Shown here: one piece after another, positions 7,523-17,372 of the stretch
How positions within the stretch are numbered: position 1 is the stretch's first letter
How the letters are laid out: every line of letters starts with the position of its first letter
NCBI RefSeq assembly: GCF_019104725.1
Contig: NZ_JAHRXF010000009.1
Coordinates: 1-64,000 of the forward strand
DNA from: Streptomyces corallincola
GTDB lineage: Bacteria; Actinomycetota; Actinomycetes; Streptomycetales; Streptomycetaceae
DNA: 64,000 bases
Direction of reading: 5' to 3'
Notes under the pieces: generated by a model
What the model saw: the letters and a program-made list of their open reading frames with translations, nothing else
What the model was told of the DNA's origin: nothing
The model's database searches: none
Program-made: the position numbers and the translations under genes

Positions 7523-8350
7523 GTGATGACGACGACCCTGCGGCCCGCCGAGCCGCTCCAGCGACAGTCCGACGGGACGCGCTCACGCCATTACCAGGTG
7601 TGCGTCAACAGCCGTCCCGTCGGCACGATCCACCTCGCCACCTCGCCCTCCCTGGGTCCCACGGTGGCCCAGGTCACCGAGTTGGCCATCGACGAACCCG
7701 ACCGGGGGCGCGGCCGGGGCACCGTGGCCGCGCTGACCGCCGAGGAGGTGGCGCGCGGCTGGGGCTGCCGCCAGATCGAGGCCACCGTCCCGCCCGACGC
7801 CACCGCCGCGCTGCGTCTCTTCGACGCCCTCGGCTACCGCCCCCGCAACCGCAACATGGCCAAGCAGCTCACCCCGCCCCCGCCCGAGCTGCCCCCGGCC
7901 TACCGTGAACACCCCATGTCCGAGGCCGAGTTCACGGCCTGGTTGGCGTACGAGGCCGAGGAGTACGTACGCGGGTGGACCGAGCGGGGTCTCCCCGAGG
8001 AGGTCGCACGGGCCAAGTCCCGGCGCGACCACGAGACGGTGCTGCCGGACGGCCGGGACAGCGCGGGCATGGTCTTCAGCGTCCTGGAGCACGAGGGCGT
8101 CCGCGTCGGCACGCTGTGGCTCGCGCTGCGCGAGGACCGTGCCTTCGTCTACGACGTGGAGGCGGACGGCGCCCACCGGGGGCGGGGCCACGGCCGCGCC
8201 CTGATGCTGCTCGCGGAACGCCGGGCGCTCGCGGCCGGACGCGCCGTCCTCGGCCTCAACGTCTTCGCCGGGAACACCCCCGCCGAGCGGCTGTACACCT
8301 CACTCGGCTACGCGACCACCAGCCACACCCTGGCCAAGCCGCTGCTGTAG
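7523..8350 (+). CDS. Tandem-domain GNAT N-acetyltransferase
   Basis: A 275-residue protein (GTG 7523; 274 from the ATG at 7526) with two GNAT folds. The first (about residues 20-115) has VTELAIDEPDRGRGRGTVAAL, a motif A acetyl-CoA pyrophosphate loop, and the second (about 130-275) has VYDVEADGAHRGRGHGRALMLLAE plus NVFAGNTPAERLYTSLGY. Both domains keep the R/Q-x-x-G-x-G/A pattern, so both may bind acetyl-CoA. The acceptor substrate is unknown. It converges with the DsbA-like gene downstream. Confidence 0.82.
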   Translation: MMTTTLRPAEPLQRQSDGTRSRHYQVCVNSRPVGTIHLATSPSLGPTVAQVTELAIDEPDRGRGRGTVAALTAEEVARGWGCRQIEATVPPDATAALRLFDALGYRPRNRNMAKQLTPPPPELPPAYREHPMSEAEFTAWLAYEAEEYVRGWTERGLPEEVARAKSRRDHETVLPDGRDSAGMVFSVLEHEGVRVGTLWLALREDRAFVYDVEADGAHRGRGHGRALMLLAERRALAAGRAVLGLNVFAGNTPAERLYTSLGYATTSHTLAKPLL

Positions 8351-8395
8351 GCGCGGCGCGGCGCGGCTCGGCGGGGCCGGTGGCGGCGCCGGTGC

Positions 8396-8914
8396 TCACG
8401 CCCGGTCGGCCAGCAGGCGGTCGGTGATCTCCTCGATCCGCTCGCGCAGACCCTCCTGGCCCTTGCCGCCGTCCAGGCGTTCGCCGCCGATGACGTAGGT
8501 CGGGGTGCCGGTCACGCCGATCGCCTTGCCCTCGGCCTGGTCGGCGTCCACGATCAGGATGTGCCGTCCGTCGATCAGAGCGGTGTCGAACTCCTCGGCG
8601 TCCAGGCCGAGTTCGCGGGCGATCTCGACGAGGAGATCCTCTCCGCCGCGGTCCAGCTCCGCGGCCCGCGCCAGCACGGCCTCCACGTACGCCCAGCCGC
8701 TGCCCTGCTCCACGGCCTCCTCCGCGGCCTGGGCGGCGGCGAAGGCGTGCTTGTGCTTCTCCAGCGGGAAGTGGCGCAGACGCGGCTCCAGCCGGTCGCC
8801 GTAGCGGGCGCGCAGGGCCCGGACGTCGTCCAGCGCGGTCCTGCAGTCCGGGCACTGCAACTCGCACCACACGTCCAGTACGACACGGTCATCACCAGCG
8901 GGAATCTCACTCAT
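8396..8914 (-). CDS. DsbA-family (FrnE-like) thioredoxin-fold protein
   Basis: A 172-residue protein from the ATG at 8914, with GAGGGG directly before it. It has a thioredoxin active site CPDC at residues 21-24 within WCELQCPDC, a helical insertion (about 45-110) and a cis-Pro loop GTPTYVIGG, the arrangement of DsbA/FrnE oxidoreductases. There is no signal peptide or membrane segment, so it should act in the cytoplasm, perhaps as a disulfide reductase or isomerase. Cys17, four residues before the CXXC, is an extra cysteine. The substrate is unknown. Confidence 0.82.
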   Translation of the reverse strand: MSEIPAGDDRVVLDVWCELQCPDCRTALDDVRALRARYGDRLEPRLRHFPLEKHKHAFAAAQAAEEAVEQGSGWAYVEAVLARAAELDRGGEDLLVEIARELGLDAEEFDTALIDGRHILIVDADQAEGKAIGVTGTPTYVIGGERLDGGKGQEGLRERIEEITDRLLADRA

Positions 8915-9155
8915 CCCCTCAGTCTCCCAGCCCCCGCCCCCTCCTCCGGCCCACGCACCGGTCCGGCTCGGTCGGCGGCACCTCACGGCGAGCGGCGCTC
9001 GTACCCCGCCCGGCCGGGGCGCCGGGCACCGGTCCCCCGGGGCGGACCCCGAGATGTCCCTGATCTCCGGGCCGGGGCATGGCGTCGCGGACGGGGGGCG
9101 GTGCAGGATGGAGGGGAGGAAGGGGACGTACCCCGCGAGCCGCCAGGAGGACCGG

Positions 9156-9596
9156 ATGATTGCCGAGACCGTCTGTTCCGCCGTGTCCGCCGCGGGCCTG
9201 GGTATCGCGGCGATCACGGCCTACCGCAAGCGCTGGCTGGCGGCGACCCGCATCGCGGCGTACGCGCTGATCCCGGTCGCGCTGGTGATGACCGGCGCGG
9301 TCGGCTGGCTGGCGCACACCGCGTTCAGCCCCACCGCCTGGGCGGGCTTCATCCTCCTCGGAGTCGCCTGGCTGCTGTTCCTGACGACCCGCACCGTGGA
9401 ACGCCGTCGCGGCGGCACCAGGGCCGAACGCGGAGCGGCGGCGGAGAGCACCGGCGCGATATCGCCCACCACACGGCCCCAGCAGCTCGGCGGGAGGACG
9501 GCAGCCGCTCCCGCCCGCCCCGCCGCGGGTCCCCGCGCCAACTCCTCCGAGGACTTCAGCGACATCGAGGCCATCCTGAAGAAGCACGGCATCTGA
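9156..9596 (+). CDS. Two-pass membrane protein of unknown function, 146 residues
   Basis: Starts at the ATG at 9156, five bases after a perfect AGGAGG. Two hydrophobic segments (about residues 32-52 and 56-76) are followed by an Arg cluster and a long, probably disordered Ala/Arg/Pro-rich cytoplasmic region ending in SSEDFSDIEAILKKHGI. That conserved-looking terminal motif (DIEAILKKHGI) may be a short interaction helix. I recognise no catalytic motif; similar proteins are annotated as hypothetical in Streptomyces. Confidence 0.75.
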   Translation: MIAETVCSAVSAAGLGIAAITAYRKRWLAATRIAAYALIPVALVMTGAVGWLAHTAFSPTAWAGFILLGVAWLLFLTTRTVERRRGGTRAERGAAAESTGAISPTTRPQQLGGRTAAAPARPAAGPRANSSEDFSDIEAILKKHGI

Positions 9597-9716
9597 CCTG
9601 AAACCGGTCACAACCGGAAGCAACCCGAACGGCCCTCTACCCAAACCGGTGCCTACCGTTCGCGGCGGGTGTGTTGATCGCCAACGGGCCCCGCCCTGCG
9701 CCATCATCACCGCGAG

Positions 9717-9872
9717 ATGCTGGACACCACCACACAGAGCGAGGCCGCGCCGCCGAAGGACGAGCCGCGTGGATGCCTCTTCGCCCTTTCCCAGCCACCG
9801 CTGATGATCTTCCTTGCGGTGATCGGGTCCCTGCTGCTCATGGCCGCGCTGCACGATCTGCTGCTGCTCTGA
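9717..9872 (+). CDS. Small membrane protein, 51 residues
   Basis: A short reading frame from the ATG at 9717 encodes a polar N-terminus (MLDTTTQSEAAPPKDEPRG), then a hydrophobic stretch from about residue 25 to the end (ending HDLLLL). Codon use has the strong G/C third-position bias of real Streptomyces genes, and the frame is compact between two annotated genes. The ribosome-binding site is weak (GCGAG) and I see no known family, so this is a probable but unproven gene. Confidence 0.5.
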   Translation: MLDTTTQSEAAPPKDEPRGCLFALSQPPLMIFLAVIGSLLLMAALHDLLLL

Positions 9873-9971
9873 GCCGTACACGTCCGTTCCCGGCGCCAAC
9901 CGCCGGGACGGCGTGGACCCCGGCGGGGTGCGTGAAGTCCGGCAGGGTGCCTGGAGTCCGGTGCCCCGGTC

Positions 9972-10532
9972 TCAGCCCGCCGCTTCCTTCCGCCGTGCCC
10001 GGTAGGCCGCCACATGCAGGCGGTTGCCGCAGGTCCGGCTGTCGCAGTAGCGCCGGGAGCGGTTGCGGGAGAGGTCCACGAAGGCCCGTCGGCAGTCCGG
10101 CGCCTCGCAGCGCCGCAGCCGTTCCCGTTCTCCGGCGACCACGAAGAAGGCGAGCGCCATTCCGCAGTCGGCGGCGAGATGGTCGGCCACGGAGGCGCCG
10201 GGCGCGAAGTAGTGCACGTGCCAGTCGTAGCCGTCGTGGTCCGTGAGGCGGGGTGTGGTCCCGGCGGCGGCGACCAGTTCGTTGATGATCCCGGCCGCCT
10301 CCCGGCCGTCCCCGGCGGCGAAGACCGCGGCGAAGCGGGCGCGCACGGACCGCACCCCGGTGAGGTCGGCCGCCGAGAGCACCCCCACGTCACTGACCGC
10401 GTGCGTGCGGACGAACTCCGCGAGGGCGGGGACGTCCCGCAGCCCGTCCGTCCCGGTGTCGTCCTCCGGCGCGGTGTTCACCAGATCCACCACGGTGTCC
10501 AGCGCGCACCGGGTGTCGTGGGTGATCAGCAC
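9972..10532 (-). CDS. CGNR zinc-finger (ABATE domain) putative transcriptional regulator
   Basis: A 186-residue protein from the GTG at 10532, with GGGAG six bases upstream. Residues 1-130 form the ABATE-like N-terminal domain (LDTVVDLVNT near the start). The C-terminus is a CGNR zinc finger with Cys142, Cys147, Cys163 and Cys168 and the signature SRNRSRRYCDSRTCGNRLHVAAYRARR spread over residues 155-181. The family is thought to bind DNA as stress-related regulators with the N-terminal domain sensing a ligand. It lies just downstream of the ssgB terminator on the same strand, so it is likely its own transcription unit. Confidence 0.85.
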   Translation of the reverse strand: MLITHDTRCALDTVVDLVNTAPEDDTGTDGLRDVPALAEFVRTHAVSDVGVLSAADLTGVRSVRARFAAVFAAGDGREAAGIINELVAAAGTTPRLTDHDGYDWHVHYFAPGASVADHLAADCGMALAFFVVAGERERLRRCEAPDCRRAFVDLSRNRSRRYCDSRTCGNRLHVAAYRARRKEAAG

Positions 10533-10648
10533 GTTTCGCTCCCTGGCCTGGGGGGTCGGGCGGGCGCCCGCCGATGCGGGCCGATGGTAGCGACCCGGCG
10601 GCCCGTCGCGCGGAGGCGTCGGGTCGCTCCCCGTGGTCCGGAGAACGC

Positions 10649-10697
10649 GTCCGGGGCCGCCGGGGTTCCCCGAAGGGAGATCCCGGCGGCCCCGGAC
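10649..10697 (-). terminator. Intrinsic terminator downstream of ssgB
   Basis: A perfect 16-bp GC-rich stem (GTCCGGGGCCGCCGGG and its complement) with a 17-base loop, lying between the ssgB stop (10820) and the CGNR gene start (10532) on the minus strand. Confidence 0.65.
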
Positions 10698-10819
10698 AGG
10701 GGACCGCGCCGCCGCCGTGGAGGTCCCACGGTGACGACGGGGCTGGTGCCGTATGCGGTTGTCCCGGCCCGAGCCGTCTCCCCGAGTGGACGGCGCCGGG
10801 CGGCTACGAGGGTCTCGGC

Positions 10820-11233
10820 CTAGCTCTCCGCCAGGATGTGCGACAGCTCCTGATCCAGGTCGAAGTGCCGGTGTTCCGTGCCGGGCGGCACGGCGGCGTC
10901 GGTTCGCTTGAGGAAGGACTCCAGGGCCCGCGCGGGGGCCTCCAGCAGAGCCTCACCCTCGGGGGAGCTGAGGGCGATGCACACGACGCCCTGACCATGA
11001 CTCCGGGATGGCCAGACGCGGACGTCGCCGGTGCCGGTGGGCCGGTGCAGCCCCTCGGCGAGGAGGTCGCGGGCGAACACCCACTCGACGGTCTCCTCGG
11101 CTCCGGTGTGGAAGGTGGCGTGCACGGCGTAGGGGTCGGCCGTGTCGTACCGCAGGCCTGCGGGGACAGGCAGGGAGGACTCGCTCGACACAACGAGGCG
11201 CAGGTGCAGCTCGCAGCTGACCGTGGTGTTCAT
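10820..11233 (-). CDS. ssgB: SsgB, sporulation-specific cell-division activator
   Basis: A 137-residue SsgA-like protein from the ATG at 11233; sequence (MNTTVSCELHLRLVVSSESS at the start, DLDQELSHILAES at the end) matches my memory of S. coelicolor SsgB along its length. SsgB is recruited by SsgA to future septum sites in aerial hyphae and in turn positions FtsZ, so it is needed for sporulation septation. The start is set by the full-length match rather than by the weak AAAGG 10 bases upstream. A sigma-H-like promoter candidate lies at 11293-11318. This gene is found only in sporulating morphologically complex actinobacteria. Confidence 0.95.
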   Translation of the reverse strand: MNTTVSCELHLRLVVSSESSLPVPAGLRYDTADPYAVHATFHTGAEETVEWVFARDLLAEGLHRPTGTGDVRVWPSRSHGQGVVCIALSSPEGEALLEAPARALESFLKRTDAAVPPGTEHRHFDLDQELSHILAES

Positions 11234-11292
11234 AAGCGCCAGGGCCTTTCGCTCAGTGTGCGCTCGGGGATTCGCACGTCGGCGAAATCGAC

Positions 11293-11318
11293 ATGCCACC
11301 TACGGTGCCGTTGTAAAC
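11293..11318 (-). promoter_or_regulatory. Candidate sigma-H/sigma-B-type promoter of ssgB
   Basis: On the minus strand a GTTT (11318-11315) and GGTGGCAT (11300-11293) are separated by 14 bases, close to the GTTT-N14/16-GGGTAT pattern of stress sigma factors such as SigH. S. coelicolor ssgB is reported to depend on SigH; the match here is by eye only. Confidence 0.35.
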
Positions 11319-11410
11319 CCCTCTGAGAGTTTTGGGTGTGTTTACGTAACTCTTCCGGCCGAGAACTCATACATGATCCACGACCATTACGGTGACCTGA
11401 ATCACTCGGG

Positions 11411-11416
11411 TAGGGT
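11411..11416 (+). promoter_or_regulatory. Candidate leaderless promoter -10 (TAGGGT)
   Basis: TAGGGT lies 8 bases before the ATG at 11425 with no ribosome-binding site between, consistent with a leaderless or nearly leaderless transcript. Confidence 0.35.
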
Positions 11417-11424
11417 TTGTCCGT

Positions 11425-11820
11425 ATGAATACGCGGAGTGACGAGCGGGGGCTCGGGTCGCGGGCGCCGGAGTTCGTGCGGGCCCGTCGCGCGCTGCACC
11501 TGAGCTGGCAGGTGGGGGTCTTCCTGGTCGGCCTCGCGGTCGTGGTGGCCGGAGTGATCATGCTGCCGCTGCCCGGCCCCGGCTGGCTGGTGATCTTCGG
11601 TGGCATGGCGATCTGGGCGACCGAGTTCGTCTGGGCGCAGATCGCGCTGCGCTGGACGAAGCGCAAGGTGACCGAGGCCGCCCAGCGCGCCCTGGACCCG
11701 GAGGTCCGGCGGCGCAACATCGCGCTCACCGTGCTCGGCCTGCTGATCGCCGGGGCGCTCGCCGCCGTCTACCTCTGGAAGTTCGGCGCGGTCCCGCCCT
11801 GGCGGATCGACCACCGGTGA
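11425..11820 (+). CDS. PGPGW-motif transmembrane protein (TIGR02611-type)
   Basis: A 131-residue protein with three hydrophobic segments (about residues 27-47, 52-70 and 98-117). The second carries the family hallmark LPLPGPGWLVIFGG, followed by an amphipathic basic helix (RWTKRKVTEAAQRAL). The function of this actinobacterial membrane family is unknown. It lies between divergent ssgB and a tRNA-Val gene. Confidence 0.85.
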   Translation: MNTRSDERGLGSRAPEFVRARRALHLSWQVGVFLVGLAVVVAGVIMLPLPGPGWLVIFGGMAIWATEFVWAQIALRWTKRKVTEAAQRALDPEVRRRNIALTVLGLLIAGALAAVYLWKFGAVPPWRIDHR

Positions 11821-11906
11821 TCCACCGGGAGCCGGACCGCCGCCCACCTGCGCGAACCGTGGTCACGGGCAGCCGCTGACATGGGGTAATGTTCTGTCTG
11901 TGCCCA

Positions 11907-11978
11907 GGGCGATTAGCTCAGTGGGAGAGCGCTTCGTTCACACCGAAGAGGTCACTGGTTCGAACCCAGTATCGCCCA
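11907..11978 (+). tRNA. tRNA-Val (anticodon CAC), first copy
   Basis: A 72-base cloverleaf: acceptor GGGCGAT pairs with ATCGCCC, discriminator A; anticodon stem CTTCG/CGAAG encloses TTCACAC (anticodon CAC); T loop TTCGAAC. It reads GTG codons. A 16-bp hairpin follows at 11985-12021. Confidence 0.96.
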
Positions 11979-11984
11979 CCTGGC

Positions 11985-12021
11985 ACGGCGGCCCACCTGC
12001 GAACAGCAGGTGGGCCGCCGT
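11985..12021 (+). terminator. Terminator of the first tRNA-Val-CAC gene
   Basis: A perfect 16-bp stem (ACGGCGGCCCACCTGC and its complement) with loop GAACA, starting 7 bases after the tRNA end. Confidence 0.75.
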
Positions 12022-12406
12022 CGTATGTGCACCCTGTCCGCCCCGTTGGTGACGTTCCGTCACCTCGGCGGGCGGTGTCCGCGCGGATTCCCGCGCCCTT
12101 CCTTGCTGTGGTGAACGGCCGGAATCCGGTACGCGATTTCCAATGCCCCGTCACATTTCTTGAGCAGTACGACAATTACGGAATTCCCCCGGCCGATGAA
12201 GCGGGCCGGAATTCGGTGGGACGCGTTCCGTTCGTGAACGTGAACCGTCCGGGTAATAAGGAGTGGGCCGTACGGACGATCACCGTGGGTCCGTCGGCGC
12301 GGCGTGATCACCGGCCGGGGCGCAGCCCGTACGGGGGCGGCGACGGCAGGGGTGGGCGGCGGTTTGTGATCGCGGGCCGGAGGCCTGTATGGTTCAGTGC
12401 GTTGCC
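12022..12406. other. 385-base non-coding spacer between two tRNA-Val-CAC copies
   Basis: No convincing protein gene. The middle part (about 12110-12270) is noticeably richer in A and T than the surroundings and contains an imperfect inverted repeat built from GGAATTC and CCGGCC blocks near 12180-12213. It must hold the promoter of the second tRNA gene. It may be the remnant of inserted DNA, but no att repeat beyond the tRNA copies themselves is evident. Confidence 0.5.
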
Positions 12407-12478
12407 GGGCGATTAGCTCAGTGGGAGAGCGCTTCGTTCACACCGAAGAGGTCACTGGTTCGAACCCAGTATCGCCCA
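12407..12478 (+). tRNA. tRNA-Val (anticodon CAC), second copy
   Basis: Identical over 72 bases to the copy at 11907-11978 (acceptor GGGCGAT, anticodon CAC). It is followed by its own long terminator hairpin. Confidence 0.96.
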
Positions 12479-12483
12479 CCGGC

Positions 12484-12518
12484 AGAAGGCCGGTCCGCCC
12501 GAGGCGGACCGGCCTTCT
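12484..12518. terminator. Bidirectional terminator between tRNA-Val and the exonuclease gene
   Basis: A perfect 16-bp stem (AGAAGGCCGGTCCGCC and its complement) with loop CGA. On the plus strand it is followed by a T/C-rich tract and it lies where the convergent exonuclease gene (stop at 12559) also needs to end. Confidence 0.75.
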
Positions 12519-12558
12519 CTCTGTTCTCGTGCCCTCGTGCCCTCCGTGTCGCCGCGTC

Positions 12559-13284
12559 TCACGCCGCCGCGGGCAGCTCCGGGCGCAGCGGCCAGTCCGT
12601 GCTGACCCGCTCCGGCGAACCGCTCCGCGCGAACCACGCCTGCAACCCCCGCGCCTGGGCCGCGTGCCAGTTCGCCTGGAGGGTGTGCAGCTCGGCGGGC
12701 GACAGCCGCTCCAGCCGGGCGGCGAACCGGCGGCCCAGCGCCCGTACGAGATCCAGCGCGGCCAGTGCGTCGGCCGCCGCGTCGTGCGCGTCCTCCAGCG
12801 GCACGTCGTAGTGCGCGCACAGGTCGGTCAGGGTGCGGCGGCCCTTGCGGTAGCGGTCCAGGTGCTTGTCCAGGACGCGCGGGTCCAGCACCTTCAGCGG
12901 GCGGGCCTCGAACCAGCGGTCCAGCGCCGACGCCCGGTGGCGGCGCAACTCCCGGTCCAGCAGGGTCAGATCGAACGGCGCGTTCATCACCACCAGCGGA
13001 CGGCCCAGTGCCGCCTGTTCGGCGAGCCGGTTCGCTATCTCGTGCATCACCGGCGCCGGCCAGCGGCCGTTGTGCTGCAGGTGCTCGTCCGTCAGACCGT
13101 GCACCGCCCGCGCCGCCTCGGGCACCGGCACCCCCGGATTCACCAGCCATCGTGTGATCCGGGGCCGGGTGCCCGGCGCGTCCTGGACGACGACGGCGGC
13201 CGACACGATCCGGTCGGTCTCGACGTCCACGCCCGTCGTCTCCGTGTCGAAGGCGGCCAGCGCCCCCTCGTACCAGTGCGTCAT
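12559..13284 (-). CDS. DEDDh 3'-5' exonuclease (DNA polymerase III epsilon-like)
   Basis: A 241-residue protein from the ATG at 13284 (GAGGAG about 10 bases upstream). Exonuclease motifs are complete: FDTETTG (Asp13, Glu15), the ExoII motif NAPFDLTLL and the ExoIII motif DAHDAAADALA with its catalytic His and Asp. The C-terminal 50 residues extend beyond the nuclease domain (LQANWHAAQARGLQAWF). The short length and lack of a polymerase partner suggest a proofreading-like or repair exonuclease acting on DNA or RNA 3' ends rather than the replicative epsilon subunit, which is not certain from sequence. Confidence 0.87.
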   Translation of the reverse strand: MTHWYEGALAAFDTETTGVDVETDRIVSAAVVVQDAPGTRPRITRWLVNPGVPVPEAARAVHGLTDEHLQHNGRWPAPVMHEIANRLAEQAALGRPLVVMNAPFDLTLLDRELRRHRASALDRWFEARPLKVLDPRVLDKHLDRYRKGRRTLTDLCAHYDVPLEDAHDAAADALAALDLVRALGRRFAARLERLSPAELHTLQANWHAAQARGLQAWFARSGSPERVSTDWPLRPELPAAA

Positions 13285-13452
13285 CCCAACCCAACTCCTC
13301 GCTCAACCACGGCAGATGGCGTTCCGTCTTCTGCCTGTTTGGTGATACCCGCGCTGTTTGCGGCGTACGCCGGGAGGAGACAACAGGGGTGCGGGTCTTT
13401 GCAGTTCAGCGGCTCGCTCCGGGAAAACTCTTGGTGCGGAAGGCAGTTCGTC

Positions 13453-14019
13453 ATGGCCATAGCGCAGCCCGAGCGGGGCGGGCTGCTGCCCGAGCGCTCG
13501 GGCACCCTCCGCGGCACGCTCGCCACCACCGCGTGCATGGAGACCTTGCAGGTCGGTTATCTGCACGCGGTCGCCGCCGCGGCCGGGTGCTCGCTGTCCC
13601 AGCCGTTCCCGGACAACGGCATCGACTGGCACGTCAGCCACGGCGCGCCCGGCCACACCGTGGACGACGAGGTCACCATCAAGGTGCAGCTGAAGTGCAC
13701 GTACCAGATCCCGCCCCACCCGCCCGGCCGGTCCTTCTCCTTCACGCTCGACAACGACCACCTGCGCAAGCTGGCCCGCACCCCGGTGTCCGTGCACAAG
13801 ATCCTGGTCGTCATGATCGTGCCGCGCTCCCAGGACGACTGGCTGCGCGCCGGGCACGACCGGCTCGACCTGCGGCACTGCTGCTACTGGGTCAACCTCG
13901 CGGGCCACCCCGTCACCGGGCGCCACCGCACCACCGTGCGCGTCCCCACCGCGCGCGTCTTCGACGACCGGGCGCTGTGCGAGATCATGACGCGGGTCGG
14001 GACCGGAGGCAGACCATGA
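13453..14019 (+). CDS. DUF4365-family protein, nuclease-like
   Basis: A 188-residue protein from the ATG at 13453 (GGAAGG upstream). The region 40-85 has the layout D...GIDWHV...[11 protein letters not shown], with Asp58 and a Gln79-x-Lys81 pair on a predicted beta strand. This resembles the D...(E/Q)xK core of PD-(D/E)xK nucleases such as Mrr, and DUF4365 proteins are generally described in that context. The assignment to DUF4365 is from pattern recognition; nuclease activity is inference. The stop overlaps the next gene by ATGA, so both proteins are made together. Confidence 0.68.
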   Translation: MAIAQPERGGLLPERSGTLRGTLATTACMETLQVGYLHAVAAAAGCSLSQPFPDNGIDWHVSHGAPGHTVDDEVTIKVQLKCTYQIPPHPPGRSFSFTLDNDHLRKLARTPVSVHKILVVMIVPRSQDDWLRAGHDRLDLRHCCYWVNLAGHPVTGRHRTTVRVPTARVFDDRALCEIMTRVGTGGRP

Positions 14020-15260
14020 GCGGCCCGACGCGCGACGAACAGGACCACCGGCTCCGCCCGCGCCCAGGCGAGCCCGGCCCGCACCGCCCGCCCGACCCCG
14101 GCCGCGTCGAACCCGCCGTCCTCGCCGCCCTGCTCCAGCGGCACGGCTGGACCCGGCGCGGGGGAGCGGCCGGGCGGTACAGCCGCTGGACCCCGCCGGG
14201 CCCCGGCGGCGCCACCAGTCTGCTGCTCCCGGCGAGCCGCGCCTTCCCCGACAGCGACGACCTGCTCGGCGAGGCGCTCGACGCGCTCGCCCGCAGCGAC
14301 ACCCCGTCCGCCCGCGAGGTGCTGATCGCGCTCGCCGTGCCCAGCGACGAGATCCGCTGGTCGCGGGACGTGCCCGACGGACCCGCCGGGGCCGCGCCCT
14401 GGCCGCTGGACGACCGGCTGCGCTCCGCCGCCCGGCAGACGCTGCTCGCCGCCGCCCTCGCCACCCGCGCGCGGGCCGGGTACCACGGCGCCCGGCACCG
14501 GGGGCCCGCCGCGGCTCTGCTCGACGGCGTCCTGGTCGGCCCGGCCGCCGAGGGCCGCACCCTCACCGCGTTCGTGCCGGTCGCCGCCGGACGCCCGCTC
14601 GCCGTCCGGCTCCACCAGGCGCTCTGCGCCACCCGCGAGGCCGTGGACTACCAGCGCGCCACCGGCGGCATGGACGCGTTCGACGGCGCGGTCGAGGCAG
14701 GGGTGTGCCGGGAGCTGACCGAGGCGCTGACCGTACTGGTGCGCGGCACCGAGGGCGCCCGCGTCGGCATCGCCTGGGCGCCCGGCGCCGGGGTGCCCGA
14801 GGGGTGCGCGGCCCCCGCCGAACCCGTCGAGTTCTCGCCCGGCGACCTGCCCGCGCTGCACGCCGCCGGTGCCCGCTACCTGCGCGAGGAACCCTCGGTG
14901 CCGGTCCGGATCACCGGCGCCGTGGTCCGGCTGCGCCGCTCCGGCACCTCCGGCGCGGGCACCGTACGGCTGCGGGTGCTGGCCGGGGCCGAGGTCCCGC
15001 ACGTCCGGGTCACCCTCGGCGAGGACGACTACCGGGCCGCCGGGCACGCCCACCTCGCCGGGCTGCCGGTGCGGGTGGACGGCCGCCTCGAACGCCGGGG
15101 CGGCTTCCGTCGGCTGACCGGCGCGGGCGGTGTCGTGGCCGTACCCGTGGACGACGCCGAACGGGACCGGCTGATGAAGTCGCTCACCGAGGGCGGCGAC
15201 GGCGGGGAGGGCGCCGAGCGGGACGCGGACGGCGGCGGCCACCCGGACGGCGAGGCGTAG
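14016..15260 (+). CDS. Protein of unknown function coupled to the DUF4365 gene, 414 residues
   Basis: Starts at the ATG at 14016 (ribosome-binding site GGAGG at 14005-14009) and overlaps the upstream DUF4365 stop. The N-terminus is Arg/Pro-rich; residues about 28-300 are a globular Ala/Leu-rich region, and residues about 295-380 look like a beta-rich module with [14 protein letters not shown] and [20 protein letters not shown], which recalls an OB-like or SH3-like fold. The last 30 residues are acidic and Gly-rich. I recognise no catalytic motif. Coupling implies a complex or shared process with the nuclease-like partner. A short gap and thrS follow. Confidence 0.75.
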   Translation: MSGPTRDEQDHRLRPRPGEPGPHRPPDPGRVEPAVLAALLQRHGWTRRGGAAGRYSRWTPPGPGGATSLLLPASRAFPDSDDLLGEALDALARSDTPSAREVLIALAVPSDEIRWSRDVPDGPAGAAPWPLDDRLRSAARQTLLAAALATRARAGYHGARHRGPAAALLDGVLVGPAAEGRTLTAFVPVAAGRPLAVRLHQALCATREAVDYQRATGGMDAFDGAVEAGVCRELTEALTVLVRGTEGARVGIAWAPGAGVPEGCAAPAEPVEFSPGDLPALHAAGARYLREEPSVPVRITGAVVRLRRSGTSGAGTVRLRVLAGAEVPHVRVTLGEDDYRAAGHAHLAGLPVRVDGRLERRGGFRRLTGAGGVVAVPVDDAERDRLMKSLTEGGDGGEGAERDADGGGHPDGEA

Positions 15261-15306
15261 GGTCCGTCTCCGAACTCCCCCCGGCGCCGGGGCCTGCGGG
15301 AACTGT

Positions 15307-15337
15307 TTGGCGGTCCGGGGCGCGGGGTCGGTACGAT
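15307..15337 (+). promoter_or_regulatory. Candidate thrS promoter
   Basis: TTGGCG (15307-15312) and TACGAT (15332-15337) are separated by 19 bases, a weak vegetative-type promoter in the 134-base gap before thrS. No T-box-like structure is evident. Confidence 0.3.
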
Positions 15338-15394
15338 CCCTTGTGCGCGCGCTCCTGGTACGGCGCCCGCAGCCCCTTCAGTCAGGAGAGACCG

Positions 15395-17371
<1,977 letters not shown>

Positions 17372-17372
17372 G

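Noticed and set aside
11907..12478. Integrated element between two tRNA-Val copies
   Set aside because: Only 428 bases between copies, no integrase or phage gene, and both copies are complete with their own terminators; gene duplication is simpler.
15261..15394. T-box riboswitch before thrS
   Set aside because: The gap is only 134 bases and shows no specifier stem or T-box sequence; in actinobacteria T-boxes are mainly known for ileS.
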